Assembly (NCBI GenBank): GCA_015152455.1
Contig: SUTY01000007.1
Location: 1-35,611 of the forward strand
Direction: 5' to 3'
Source of the DNA: Cyanobacteria bacterium SIG32
GTDB taxonomy: Bacteria; Cyanobacteriota; Vampirovibrionia; Gastranaerophilales; Gastranaerophilaceae
DNA: 35,611 bases
Part shown: positions 26,480 through 32,743 of the stretch, piece after piece
Position numbering within the stretch: the first letter of the stretch is position 1
How the letters are laid out: each line of letters begins with the position of its first letter
Program-made: the position numbers and the translations under genes
The notes under the pieces: generated by a model
Databases searched by the model: none
Seen by the model: only the letters and a program-made list of their open reading frames with translations
What the model was told of the DNA's origin: nothing

Positions 26480-28263
26480 TGTTGTTCTCCCGTATTACTC
26501 GCTTTTGTTACTAAATATCCTGCCATTAAACAACCACCTTCAAGATATTTTGCAGTAACACACATTTTGCATCGTTTGCATTTATCTGAATTAATTTTAT
26601 AAGTATTTTGATTTACTGTAATTGCACCAAATTTACATACAGATTCACATTTTAAACATTTCCTACAACTATTGTATTTTCGTACTTGATACCCGATCAT
26701 TCGTTGCAAATCATCATGTTTCTCAATATTCATTGTTTTGATTTTAATAGCATACTCATAATTTTGTTGTTGAAAAGGTTGCAGAGAAATAATTGGTACA
26801 TTTGTTGCCAAATCCAAAACAATAACTTCTTTTAATAATTTTCTACCTAGTTCTTTAGAAACTTTTCCAAATGGTGTAAATAGAGTGTAAAAATCATCTT
26901 CTAAAGGTTTATTTAATTGATAAATTTTCGCATTTTCTTCTGCAGTACAATTACTGTATTTGATTTTTACATCTTCAGCTGCTTTTAAACCATTTCCACC
27001 TTGTCTAGCTTTCCATTTTCCTGTATCCACATAAACTTCTGCATCAGGCTTCCCAATTTTTTCTGCAAAGTGTACTAAAAAATCTCTCCATTTTTTAGCC
27101 TCATCAGGCATATATATTTTTGACAAAAAGGCTGCTCTATCATTATTATTTGGGCAACACCAACAGCCAACCCTATCATACCCAAGTTTATATGCATCAT
27201 TAAAATCGACATTTTCTCCTAACATATAAAGCCAAATATCAATATCTTTCCAATAAAATATAGGCGATGCTACTACTTGCTTTTTAATCTTAATAGCCTC
27301 CGCATTGTCTTCAATACGATTGTATTTGCTTCTACTAACAGATTCACATTTTCTGATTCCATAAAAGGTTAATAATTTTTTATCCCTATAAAGATTGGTT
27401 AAAATTCTTGTGATAGGGCCTGTTTTAAACATCGTGCAGCACCACCGCATAACTCTAGAAGGTGGCCCAATATCCTCGCAAACATTATAAAATTCTTGAT
27501 CTCTATTTTTTGAAGTTTTTAATATAATTTTAGGGTTATTTTTTCTGAAACGTTCAATATACTGATATGTTAAAGGAAATTCTAAAGTTGTATCGCCAAA
27601 GATATGAACTAATCCAGGATTACTTAATGCTCTTACTACTAAATCCGCTACAACTGTTGAATCCTTTCCGCCTGAAAATGATATGACGATATTTTCTGGA
27701 GGATAATTTTTGACAGAATCTTGTACAAATTGAAAAGCTTCGTCTTTTAAGTAAGCGAGTCTCTCCTTATTCGCAAGTATAAATTTATCTGCATACTTAC
27801 TAAAGCTGTTATCTTTATTCGCTTCTTTATATTTATCAAGCTCTTCTCGTATAGTTTCTATGTCTAATTCTAAACATTTTGAAAATGAAACAGTAATGGT
27901 TTCTCCGTTTACATAATAACGATTATTAACACACCATACTGAATCGTTTTTGTATTTAAGTGGTGTCTTTTTTATAATTTCTAATAATAATCTTTCTTCA
28001 GGGAAAACAGGTCTTAAATCTGTGCTTAAATATTTTGTTTTATTTTTACAATGAGGGCATGTATTTGAAGTGTTATTAGATAGTTGAATAATTGGTACAT
28101 TGCAAGATTTACACCAGTATATTTCTACCGGAATGTCTTCAACTGTAACCTCTCCACATACTTCACATATTTTATTATCTGTCTTTCTATTACAAGATTT
28201 GCACCACAAAATACATACCTCTTTGGCGGAGAAATTTTTTTTAATTGTTCTCCAATATGACAT
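26476..28263 (-). CDS. sspD: SspD-like PAPS-reductase-fold sulfurtransferase
   Basis: A 595-residue protein from the ATG at 28263; a TTG 18 bases earlier is the alternative, and neither has a clear ribosome site. The N-terminus holds two zinc-ribbon-like Cys pairs sets (Cys21/24/33/36 and 51/54/69/72). The centre is a PAPS-reductase/ATP-pyrophosphatase domain with PP-loop SFSGGKDST (about 195-203), MRWCCTMFKTGP and GCWCCPNNND, whose Cys residues likely hold an Fe-S cluster as in DndC. The C-terminus is ferredoxin-like (CRKCLKCESVC and CKRCKMC). It activates the DNA backbone and inserts sulfur. Archaeal-type architecture, longer than DndC. First gene of the operon. Confidence 0.86.
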   Translation of the reverse strand: MSYWRTIKKNFSAKEVCILWCKSCNRKTDNKICEVCGEVTVEDIPVEIYWCKSCNVPIIQLSNNTSNTCPHCKNKTKYLSTDLRPVFPEERLLLEIIKKTPLKYKNDSVWCVNNRYYVNGETITVSFSKCLELDIETIREELDKYKEANKDNSFSKYADKFILANKERLAYLKDEAFQFVQDSVKNYPPENIVISFSGGKDSTVVADLVVRALSNPGLVHIFGDTTLEFPLTYQYIERFRKNNPKIILKTSKNRDQEFYNVCEDIGPPSRVMRWCCTMFKTGPITRILTNLYRDKKLLTFYGIRKCESVSRSKYNRIEDNAEAIKIKKQVVASPIFYWKDIDIWLYMLGENVDFNDAYKLGYDRVGCWCCPNNNDRAAFLSKIYMPDEAKKWRDFLVHFAEKIGKPDAEVYVDTGKWKARQGGNGLKAAEDVKIKYSNCTAEENAKIYQLNKPLEDDFYTLFTPFGKVSKELGRKLLKEVIVLDLATNVPIISLQPFQQQNYEYAIKIKTMNIEKHDDLQRMIGYQVRKYNSCRKCLKCESVCKFGAITVNQNTYKINSDKCKRCKMCVTAKYLEGGCLMAGYLVTKASNTGEQQ

Positions 28264-28292
28264 CAAGTTTAGCACAAACAATTCAAAAAATC

Positions 28293-28323
28293 TTATTATA
28301 ATATATTCTTAACAACTTATAAA
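28293..28323 (-). promoter_or_regulatory. Possible start region of the ssp operon
   Basis: Upstream of sspD the minus strand reads AGAATATATTATAATAAG, with a TATAAT box but no convincing -35 at 17 bases. An imperfectly spaced dyad CTTAT/ATAAG (28308-28323) lies just upstream. The 60-base gap to the next gene is very AT-rich. An activator-dependent promoter or readthrough from the 131-aa gene are both possible. Confidence 0.35.
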
Positions 28324-28719
28324 TTAATAAGAATACAAGTTTAAAAAATCTTTCCTGAATCGTCCTACATAACGATTTAAATAGCCGATTAGCCTTTTAT
28401 AATTTTCAGGAAACTTTGAATGACCTTCATAACGAACGTATTTCCCATTCGAAAGTCTTATTCTTAAATACCACAGAGTTCCATCACAAATTGTGTAATC
28501 CCAATAATATTTGTGTTTCCAATCTTTAATTATTTCAAAAATTTGTCTTGAAAACTTTTCATTATCTTTCACCTTTATGAATGGAGAAATCCCCCCTGCA
28601 TAGAAACTATAATGGATTTGCCCTTTGTTATTTTTAAATTTATATTCATAAACCTCTTCGGGCCACCCGTAGCCATATTCACTAAATAATAAACTTGTAA
28701 TATAAACACTTTCATTCAT
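28324..28719 (-). CDS. 131-aa protein of unknown function
   Basis: A 131-residue protein rich in aromatic residues (SEYGYGWPEEVYEYKF, WKHKYYWDYTICDGTLWYL). Beta-strand-rich in the first 110 residues with a basic helical C-terminus (RRKDFLNLYSY-like, from GRFRKDF). No family recognised. The ATG at 28717-28719 with AGAGGTG upstream is preferred to a GTG nine bases earlier. Its promoter carries copy A of the shared 21-bp dyad, with a TATATT box 8 bases beyond it. It reads toward the ssp operon 60 bases downstream and may be co-transcribed with it. Confidence 0.7.
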   Translation of the reverse strand: MNESVYITSLLFSEYGYGWPEEVYEYKFKNNKGQIHYSFYAGGISPFIKVKDNEKFSRQIFEIIKDWKHKYYWDYTICDGTLWYLRIRLSNGKYVRYEGHSKFPENYKRLIGYLNRYVGRFRKDFLNLYSY

Positions 28720-28739
28720 GTTTTGCACCTCTTGAATTT

Positions 28740-28774
28740 AATATAATTGTTTGATGTGTCAAAAATGGTCGTAA
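28740..28774 (-). promoter_or_regulatory. Shared dyad promoter, copy A
   Basis: Dyad ATGTGTC (28754-28760), 7-base spacer AAAAATG, GTCGTAA (28768-28774). On the minus strand a TATATT box (28745-28740) lies 8 bases beyond the dyad, and the 131-aa gene starts about 20 bases later. The same dyad and spacing recur at copies B, C and D. It also sits 40 bases upstream of the divergent WYL gene. Confidence 0.6.
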
Positions 28775-28813
28775 TGTAAAATTTAAATATGGAATTGAGT
28801 ATGGGAGAGTATT

Positions 28814-29779
28814 ATGGCAGAAGATAAACCAAGATATTCGAGAGTTTCAGACATTTTAGATTTAGCTGTTTTTATGTCATCAAGGATTCAAGGAATAACA
28901 ATTACAGATATAATTGAACGCTATAATGTTTCTAGAAGAACAGCAGAAAGAATGCGAGACAGTTTGACCTGCATATTTCCATCAATAGACGAAATAGAGA
29001 CTGATGATAATCAAAAGCATTGGGGGTTTACGAATTATTCAATTTCAAATCTAATTACATTCTCTCCAAAGGAGCTTGCAAATATAGAACAACTGCAAAG
29101 AAGAACAACAAATAAAGAGATGAAGGAAGAACTTGGGAAGACAGTTGAAAAGATAAAAGTTCTTGCACGTAATAACTTGAATTCAGTTGAAAATAATATT
29201 GAACTTTTTATGCAAACAGAAGGTTATGCTGTTCGACAAATGCCTCAATATAAGATTAGTTTAACTGTTGTTGAACTTATAAGAGAAGCCCTGCAACACT
29301 CTAAAATGGTCTCCGGGATCTATCACGATAAAGAAAGATTAATTGAACCATTAGGTTTGATTTATGGAGAAAAGATTTATTTGGTAGCAAGGGAAAAAGC
29401 TAAAGGAAATGATATTTATACATTCTTATTGCATAAATTTAATGATTTAAAATTAACAGATGAACATTTTGATAAAGGAGATTTTAACCTGCAAGATTAC
29501 ACTAATTTATCTTTTGGTGTTTATCATGGAGAGGTTTTAAATGTTGAATTACTTTTTGATAAAACACTTTCGCAGGAAGCAAGCCAATACAATTTCCATC
29601 CAACACAAACAGGAAAATTTAATAACGATGGCTCTTATACTTTAAAATTCAAGGCAAGTGGTAGCAAAGAAATAATGTGGCACGTTTTTAAATGGGGAGC
29701 CGGCTGTAAAATTATAAAGCCTGCAAGTTTAAATAAGCAATATAAAGAATACCTTTCAAAAGTTTTAAATAATCAATAA
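28814..29779 (+). CDS. WYL-domain transcriptional regulator
   Basis: A 321-residue regulator. The N-terminal helix-turn-helix (ITITDIIERYNVSRRTAERM, about 24-45) is followed by a linker and a WYL domain (about 150-215, with SGIYHDKERLIEPLGLIYG and KIYLVAREK), then a C-terminal WCX-like extension. WYL proteins often control defence islands (BrxR/CapW-like) by sensing nucleic acids or nucleotides. The ATG is preceded by GGGAGAG. It lies divergent from the 131-aa gene, with dyad copy A between, and dyad copy D directly follows it. It is a candidate regulator of the ssp operon and of the dyad regulon. Confidence 0.88.
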   Translation: MAEDKPRYSRVSDILDLAVFMSSRIQGITITDIIERYNVSRRTAERMRDSLTCIFPSIDEIETDDNQKHWGFTNYSISNLITFSPKELANIEQLQRRTTNKEMKEELGKTVEKIKVLARNNLNSVENNIELFMQTEGYAVRQMPQYKISLTVVELIREALQHSKMVSGIYHDKERLIEPLGLIYGEKIYLVAREKAKGNDIYTFLLHKFNDLKLTDEHFDKGDFNLQDYTNLSFGVYHGEVLNVELLFDKTLSQEASQYNFHPTQTGKFNNDGSYTLKFKASGSKEIMWHVFKWGAGCKIIKPASLNKQYKEYLSKVLNNQ

Positions 29780-29809
29780 GTCCGTTTTTGTCGTATGTTT
29801 GCATATAAT
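29776..29809 (+). promoter_or_regulatory. Shared dyad promoter, copy D
   Basis: Dyad ATAAGTC (29776-29782), spacer CGTTTTT, GTCGTAT (29790-29796), followed after 7 bases by TATAAT (29804-29809). It reads on the plus strand into the 80-aa gene. It starts at the stop codon of the WYL gene. Confidence 0.6.
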
Positions 29810-29844
29810 GATAAATATAAAATTATTCAAGAAAGGATTTAATT

Positions 29845-30087
29845 ATGAGTTTAGATGAATTACGTCAACAAGAAGACCAGAAAATCGCAGATCACCTGAA
29901 AGGAATAGCAAGTGTTGTTTTAGAAAAATGTAACCGTTGTCAAAATATATATGGTTGCATGGGGTGTGTTTTTAGTCCCGGAGACGGAATCAAAGGCTAT
30001 ACAAGAGAATCAATGAAGATGATGATAACTCAAAGGCCTGCTTTGGGAGATGAACTAGATGAGTTTATTAACAAACTAGAACATTAA
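29845..30087 (+). CDS. 80-aa protein with Cys cluster
   Basis: An 80-residue protein with a helical, acidic N-terminus (LDELRQQEDQKIADHL), a Cys cluster KCNRCQNIYGCMGC (about 28-41) that could bind zinc or an Fe-S cluster, and a helical end. AGAAAGG precedes the ATG. No family recognised. It is driven by dyad promoter copy D and is followed 63 bases later by a secreted repeat protein; a CCCTGCAA octamer sits just after its stop. Confidence 0.7.
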   Translation: MSLDELRQQEDQKIADHLKGIASVVLEKCNRCQNIYGCMGCVFSPGDGIKGYTRESMKMMITQRPALGDELDEFINKLEH

Positions 30088-30150
30088 CCCTGCAAATATT
30101 GTTTTGAACTTTTCTTTATAAATGTCGTTATAAATACATAGGAGGTTATG

Positions 30151-30576
30151 ATGAAAAAGCTGTTCTCAATATTGCTATTATTTTGTTTTATGTTTTTAAC
30201 TGCAAATATTTCAGATGCAGCAGTTAACTCCTACAATCGATACGGAAGTAAAACTGGTTCATATCGAGAAACTTCTTCAGGTTTTAATAGTTATGACAAA
30301 TATGGATCTAAAACAGGCTCTTACAGAAAAACTTCAAGTGGTTATAACTCTTATGATAAATATGGTTCAAAAACAGGCAGTTATCGTGAAACTTCAAGTG
30401 GATACAATGCTTACGATAAATACGGACGAAAAACAGGAAGTTATAAAACAGGTTCAAATGGTGTAACAACAAAGTACGACCAGTACGGAAGAAAAACTGG
30501 TTCTTTTAAAAAGGATTCTTCAGGTAAAGTTACCGAATACGATAAATATGGAAGAAAAGTTGGTAGTTATAAATAA
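30151..30576 (+). CDS. Secreted YDKYG-repeat protein
   Basis: A 141-residue protein with a Sec signal peptide (MKKLFSILLLFCFMFLTANI, likely cut after DAA) followed by six tandem units of about 20 residues. Each unit starts YDKYG, continues KTGSY, and ends in a Ser/Gly/Asn-rich stretch such as TSSGYN. The second of two adjacent ATGs (30151) is better spaced from AGGAGG than the first. Periodic Tyr/Gly/Lys suggests an extended or solenoid surface protein. Not recognised in any named family; a lysogenic-conversion or surface-exclusion role is speculation. Confidence 0.78.
   Translation: MKKLFSILLLFCFMFLTANISDAAVNSYNRYGSKTGSYRETSSGFNSYDKYGSKTGSYRKTSSGYNSYDKYGSKTGSYRETSSGYNAYDKYGRKTGSYKTGSNGVTTKYDQYGRKTGSFKKDSSGKVTEYDKYGRKVGSYK
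30238..30570 (+). repeat. Six in-frame units of about 60 bp in the secreted protein gene
   Basis: Each unit encodes the YDKYG...KTGSY module. The second to fourth units are most alike; the last two carry one extra codon. Synonymous differences between copies indicate they are not newly duplicated. Confidence 0.75.
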
Positions 30577-30586
30577 AAAAGTATGA

Positions 30587-30592
30587 TATAAT
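30587..30592 (+). promoter_or_regulatory. -10 box upstream of the riboswitch
   Basis: TATAAT at 30587-30592 would place the transcript start near 30599-30600, just before helix P1 of the riboswitch. No good -35 is seen at 17 bases. Confidence 0.45.
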
Positions 30593-30605
30593 AAATTTGT
30601 TAAAT

Positions 30606-30732
30606 AACCTATAAAGAGTGTACGAGGGACAAGCCCGTTGACTACACAGCAACCTTTTAAGTTAGGTGCTAAAGCTTGAATGATAGGTATAGACTTTAAG
30701 TTTGGAAACCTATCGCTATGGGTTTCTTTTTT
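30606..30732 (+). promoter_or_regulatory. SAM-I-type riboswitch with terminator/antiterminator
   Basis: Conserved S-box elements are present: GAGGGAC (30624-30630), GCCC (30633-30636), AGCAACC (30648-30654) and GGTGCTAA (30665-30672). Helix P1 pairs ACCTAT (30607-30612) with ATAGGT (30683-30688); P2 pairs GTGTA (30618-30622) with TACAC (30643-30647); P3 pairs ACCT (30652-30655) with AGGT (30664-30667). A terminator stem (30705-30713 with 30718-30726) is followed by six T. The antiterminator pairs GATAGGT (30682-30688) with ACCTATC (30708-30714), sharing the P1 strand. P4 is very short. Expected to switch the downstream gene off when SAM is plentiful. Confidence 0.9.
30705..30732 (+). terminator. 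Riboswitch-controlled intrinsic terminator
   Basis: GAAACCTAT and ATGGGTTTC form a nine-pair stem (one G-T pair) with loop CGCT, followed by TTTTTT (30727-30732). It competes with the antiterminator that uses the 3' strand of riboswitch P1. Confidence 0.85.
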
Positions 30733-30779
30733 GTTGCTCTTATAGGTTAGAGGTACTAATAAAAAAAGGAGAAAAACTT

Positions 30780-31097
30780 ATGGAACAACAAAAAAAGTAT
30801 CAAGTAGATTTGTACATTGGATTATTAGATCCTGACGACTTTTTGCAACATTTTACAATTAAAGAGGCTGTTGATAAAATAACCAATCTTATTGGCGATT
30901 GCACTATAATACCTTGTATAGGTTCTTGTACTCATATTTCAGGGGTTAGAATTAATTTAAACACATTAAAAGTTGTGAAATTTATAGACTACAATCCTGA
31001 ACAATTTATAGATAAAGTTAAAATTTTAAAAGAAATTTTTAATCAATATGATATTTTGATGAATGTTATAGAGTGTGAATACTTTAAAATTATTTAA
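30780..31097 (+). CDS. 105-aa protein under SAM-I riboswitch control
   Basis: A 105-residue protein (starts MEQQKKYQVDLYIGLLDPDD) with an alternating beta-alpha pattern: VDLYIGLLD, IKEAVDKITNLIGDCTIIPC, THISGVRINL and a final VIECEYFKII strand. Three to four Cys and a compact size suggest a small alpha/beta fold, perhaps ferredoxin-like. The ATG at 30780 has AAAGGAG eight bases upstream; an in-frame start at 30702 lies inside the terminator and is not used. I do not recognise the family. Riboswitch control implies a link to methionine, SAM or sulfur metabolism, but the sequence does not show the reaction. Confidence 0.8.
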   Translation: MEQQKKYQVDLYIGLLDPDDFLQHFTIKEAVDKITNLIGDCTIIPCIGSCTHISGVRINLNTLKVVKFIDYNPEQFIDKVKILKEIFNQYDILMNVIECEYFKII

Positions 31098-31110
31098 ACT
31101 ATTATTAAAA

Positions 31111-31143
31111 CAGTAGGTTTAGAAATTTAATCTAGGCCTACTG
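31111..31143 (-). terminator. 13-bp hairpin between convergent genes
   Basis: CAGTAGG (31111-31117) pairs with CCTACTG (31137-31143), and the stem extends inward through two G-T pairs to TAGA/TCTA with loop AATTTAA. On the minus strand it is followed by TTTTAATAAT, a weak U-tract, so it may end the minus-strand operon of 32617-31283. It may also end the riboswitch gene's transcript. Confidence 0.55.
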
Positions 31144-31282
31144 CTTTAAGTTGATAGAACTTATGCAATTCTTAAGTTTCTGCTTTTAATAAACTTTATA
31201 GTTTTATCGTGCCAAATAATAAACCATTCATCGATATTTTATAGTAATGGATTATCATTTGTGACTGCATAAAAACCCTGTT
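31144..31282. other. Non-coding stretch, nothing clear
   Basis: AT-rich spacer after the hairpin. A frame on the minus strand encodes about 24 plausible residues (DEWFIIWHDKTIKFI and on) but has no start or ribosome site, so it may be a gene remnant at most. Confidence 0.3.
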
Positions 31283-31453
31283 TTATAATTTAAAAATATC
31301 CCAAAAACTTTTTATTTCTTTTTGCTGCTTTTCTTTATACTTCTTAGAGTAACTATTTGCACGTTTGTTGTCTTCTTCAAACAATCCGTATTGGATATCA
31401 GCTTCAACTAAATCCATCAAATCAAAATCACCATCGTGGTCAAAATCAAACAT
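31283..31453 (-). CDS. 56-aa protein with EF-hand-like loop
   Basis: A 56-residue protein starting MFDFDHDGDFDLMDLVEAD. Residues 3-14 fit a calcium-binding EF-hand or dockerin-type loop: Asp at loop positions 1, 3 and 5, Gly at 6, a hydrophobic at 8, Asp at 9 and 12. A Lys-rich helical tail follows, ending SFWDIFKL. GGAGGAATAATA precedes the ATG, an excellent ribosome site, and the ATG lies two bases after the stop of the 59-aa gene. Function unknown; calcium binding is inferred from the loop alone. Confidence 0.68.
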   Translation of the reverse strand: MFDFDHDGDFDLMDLVEADIQYGLFEEDNKRANSYSKKYKEKQQKEIKSFWDIFKL

Positions 31454-31455
31454 TA

Positions 31456-31635
31456 TTATTCCTCCTCGTCAGAGTATTCGTAATTTACCCATTTCTCACG
31501 TTGTAATGCTTTTTTATCGCACTTTGTTTCTTCAGGTTCATCCCAACCATACTCGTACATATTAGCCATTTCTTGTTCTCTTGCTTTTCGATTTCTATCA
31601 TCATTATTTCCAAATAGTAAATCAAATAGTCCCAT
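31456..31635 (-). CDS. 59-aa acidic micro-protein
   Basis: A 59-residue protein: a short amphipathic N-terminus MGLFDLLFG that could associate with membranes, a charged helix (DDRNRKAREQEMANMYEYG), then WDEPEE and an acidic end YEYSDEEE. AAAGGAG precedes the ATG with good spacing. A TATAAT box at 31667-31662 on the minus strand might give it its own promoter, without a clear -35. Pairs with the 56-aa gene as a two-gene unit downstream of the secreted repeat gene. No family recognised. Confidence 0.65.
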   Translation of the reverse strand: MGLFDLLFGNNDDRNRKAREQEMANMYEYGWDEPEETKCDKKALQREKWVNYEYSDEEE

Positions 31636-31673
31636 ATAATGCTCCTTTCGGTTGTAATTTTATTATAATATAT

Positions 31674-32060
31674 TTAAAAACCGTTTGTATAACCATTTAA
31701 ATTCGTATAAGTATTTACAGTTCTATTTCCAACAGAACCACTTGTATAACCATTATCATTTGTATATAAATTTACGCTATCATCCCCAATGTGTCCACTA
31801 GTATAGCCATTATTGTTTGAATAAACACTAATATTTCTATCACCAATTGAACCACTAATATAACCATTTGAGTTTTTATAATAATTCACACTTTCATCAC
31901 CTATTGTACCAGTGGTGTATCCGTTTGAATTTGTATAGGTATTTACAGATTTACCGTCAATTGTTCCAGAACAATAACCATTATCGTTACAATAAACATC
32001 AGCTAAACCAATATTTGTTGTAAGTAATGAAAAAATAATAAGCGATAAAAATTTTTTCAT
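31674..32060 (-). CDS. Secreted NGYTSG-repeat protein
   Basis: A 128-residue protein with a Sec signal peptide (MKKFLSLIIFSLLTTNIGLA, likely cut there) and six tandem 19-residue units built on NGYTSGxIGDxSVNxYTN. Regular Gly, Asn and Asp turns with alternating small and hydrophobic residues suggest a beta-solenoid or beta-roll. The first unit carries two Cys (YCNDNGYC). The ATG overlaps the stop of the 185-aa gene by one base. It parallels, without obvious homology, the other secreted repeat protein at 30151. Function unknown; surface or periplasmic location is inferred. Confidence 0.78.
   Translation of the reverse strand: MKKFLSLIIFSLLTTNIGLADVYCNDNGYCSGTIDGKSVNTYTNSNGYTTGTIGDESVNYYKNSNGYISGSIGDRNISVYSNNNGYTSGHIGDDSVNLYTNDNGYTSGSVGNRTVNTYTNLNGYTNGF
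31680..32000 (-). repeat. Six in-frame 57-bp units in the secreted protein gene
   Basis: Each 57-base unit encodes the NGYTSG/IGD/SVN module; copies differ at many synonymous sites, so they are old or under purifying selection at the protein level. Confidence 0.7.
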
Positions 32061-32617
32061 TAAATCTTCCTTTCTGTGACGAGAGTGTAATCCATTATTG
32101 TTGAAAACACTATTTCATACCCATTTTGGAATTTTATACAGAATTCACAAAACATATCATCACCATCGTTTCCACTACAATTGCATTCATCAAAATCAGA
32201 CACTTTAGTTGTTCTTTTTATATAAATATCTTGAACAATTTGATTTATACAATTTTTTAAATATTCTCCACTGATATCTTGCCAAATATGTGGTGGAGCC
32301 TTGTAATCAATGCAATCCTTATTTTGATAGCTGTTTTCAGTAAGAGTTAATTGATTAATACTGATAAAAATATGACTACCCATGTCATTTTGGTCAATTT
32401 CTAAATGATTATCACCAATAAAAAAGACTAATGGCTCATCAACCCACAAATCAGTTAGTGTATTGTCTAAATTATCGTTAAATTTTACACCCATCATCAT
32501 TATTTTTGATAATGATTTTCCAATAAATAATGGCTTTATTTCATCAAGATAATTTTGCAGTTCTCCTGCTCTTGTAAATTCTTTTTTATTCCATTTTTCG
32601 TAGAAAGATTTACTCAT
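32060..32617 (-). CDS. 185-aa protein of unknown function
   Basis: A 185-residue acidic soluble protein: helical N-terminus (SFYEKWNKKEFTRAGELQNYL), a middle with beta strands (LVFFIGDNHLEID, HIFISINQLTL) and a Cys pattern ECNCSGNDGDDMFCEFC (about 147-163) that could bind metal. AGGTG precedes the ATG. It is transcribed from dyad promoter copy B and leads a minus-strand unit with the secreted repeat protein and perhaps the two micro-genes. The strand pattern resembles small immunity-type proteins, but I cannot assign it. Confidence 0.72.
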   Translation of the reverse strand: MSKSFYEKWNKKEFTRAGELQNYLDEIKPLFIGKSLSKIMMMGVKFNDNLDNTLTDLWVDEPLVFFIGDNHLEIDQNDMGSHIFISINQLTLTENSYQNKDCIDYKAPPHIWQDISGEYLKNCINQIVQDIYIKRTTKVSDFDECNCSGNDGDDMFCEFCIKFQNGYEIVFSTIMDYTLVTERKI

Positions 32618-32634
32618 AATTCACCTATGGAATT

Positions 32635-32669
32635 ATTATAAATCAAAGGTATGTCAAAATTGGACATAC
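32635..32669 (-). promoter_or_regulatory. Shared dyad promoter, copy B (perfect palindrome)
   Basis: GTATGTC (32649-32655), spacer AAAATTG, GACATAC (32663-32669): a perfect 7-7-7 dyad. On the minus strand TATAAT (32640-32635) lies 8 bases beyond it and the 185-aa gene starts 17 bases after that. The clearest of the four copies. Confidence 0.7.
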
Positions 32670-32688
32670 TGTAATATTGTAAAGAAAT

Positions 32689-32716
32689 TTGCTTGGAATA
32701 AAAAAATTCTTATAAT
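32689..32716 (+). promoter_or_regulatory. Promoter of the TPR gene
   Basis: TTGCTT (32689-32694) and TATAAT (32711-32716) are 16 bases apart, 27 bases before the likely ATG. Dyad copy B lies 20 bases upstream of the -35, so a regulator bound there could act on both divergent promoters. Confidence 0.55.
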
Positions 32717-32743
32717 TAAAACAAGTGTTCTCAGGTGTTAGGT

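Noticed and set aside
30702-30779. N-terminal extension of the 105-aa riboswitch-controlled protein.
   Set aside because: It would start inside the expression-platform terminator; the ATG at 30780 has a strong ribosome site.
31150-31240. A short minus-strand frame encoding plausible protein-like residues.
   Set aside because: About 24 codons without a start codon or ribosome site; possibly a remnant but not supportable as a gene.
30238-32000. CRISPR array suggested by regular repeats in two places.
   Set aside because: Repeats are in-frame protein repeats of 57-60 bases within secreted protein genes, without conserved direct repeats or unique spacers, and no cas genes are present.
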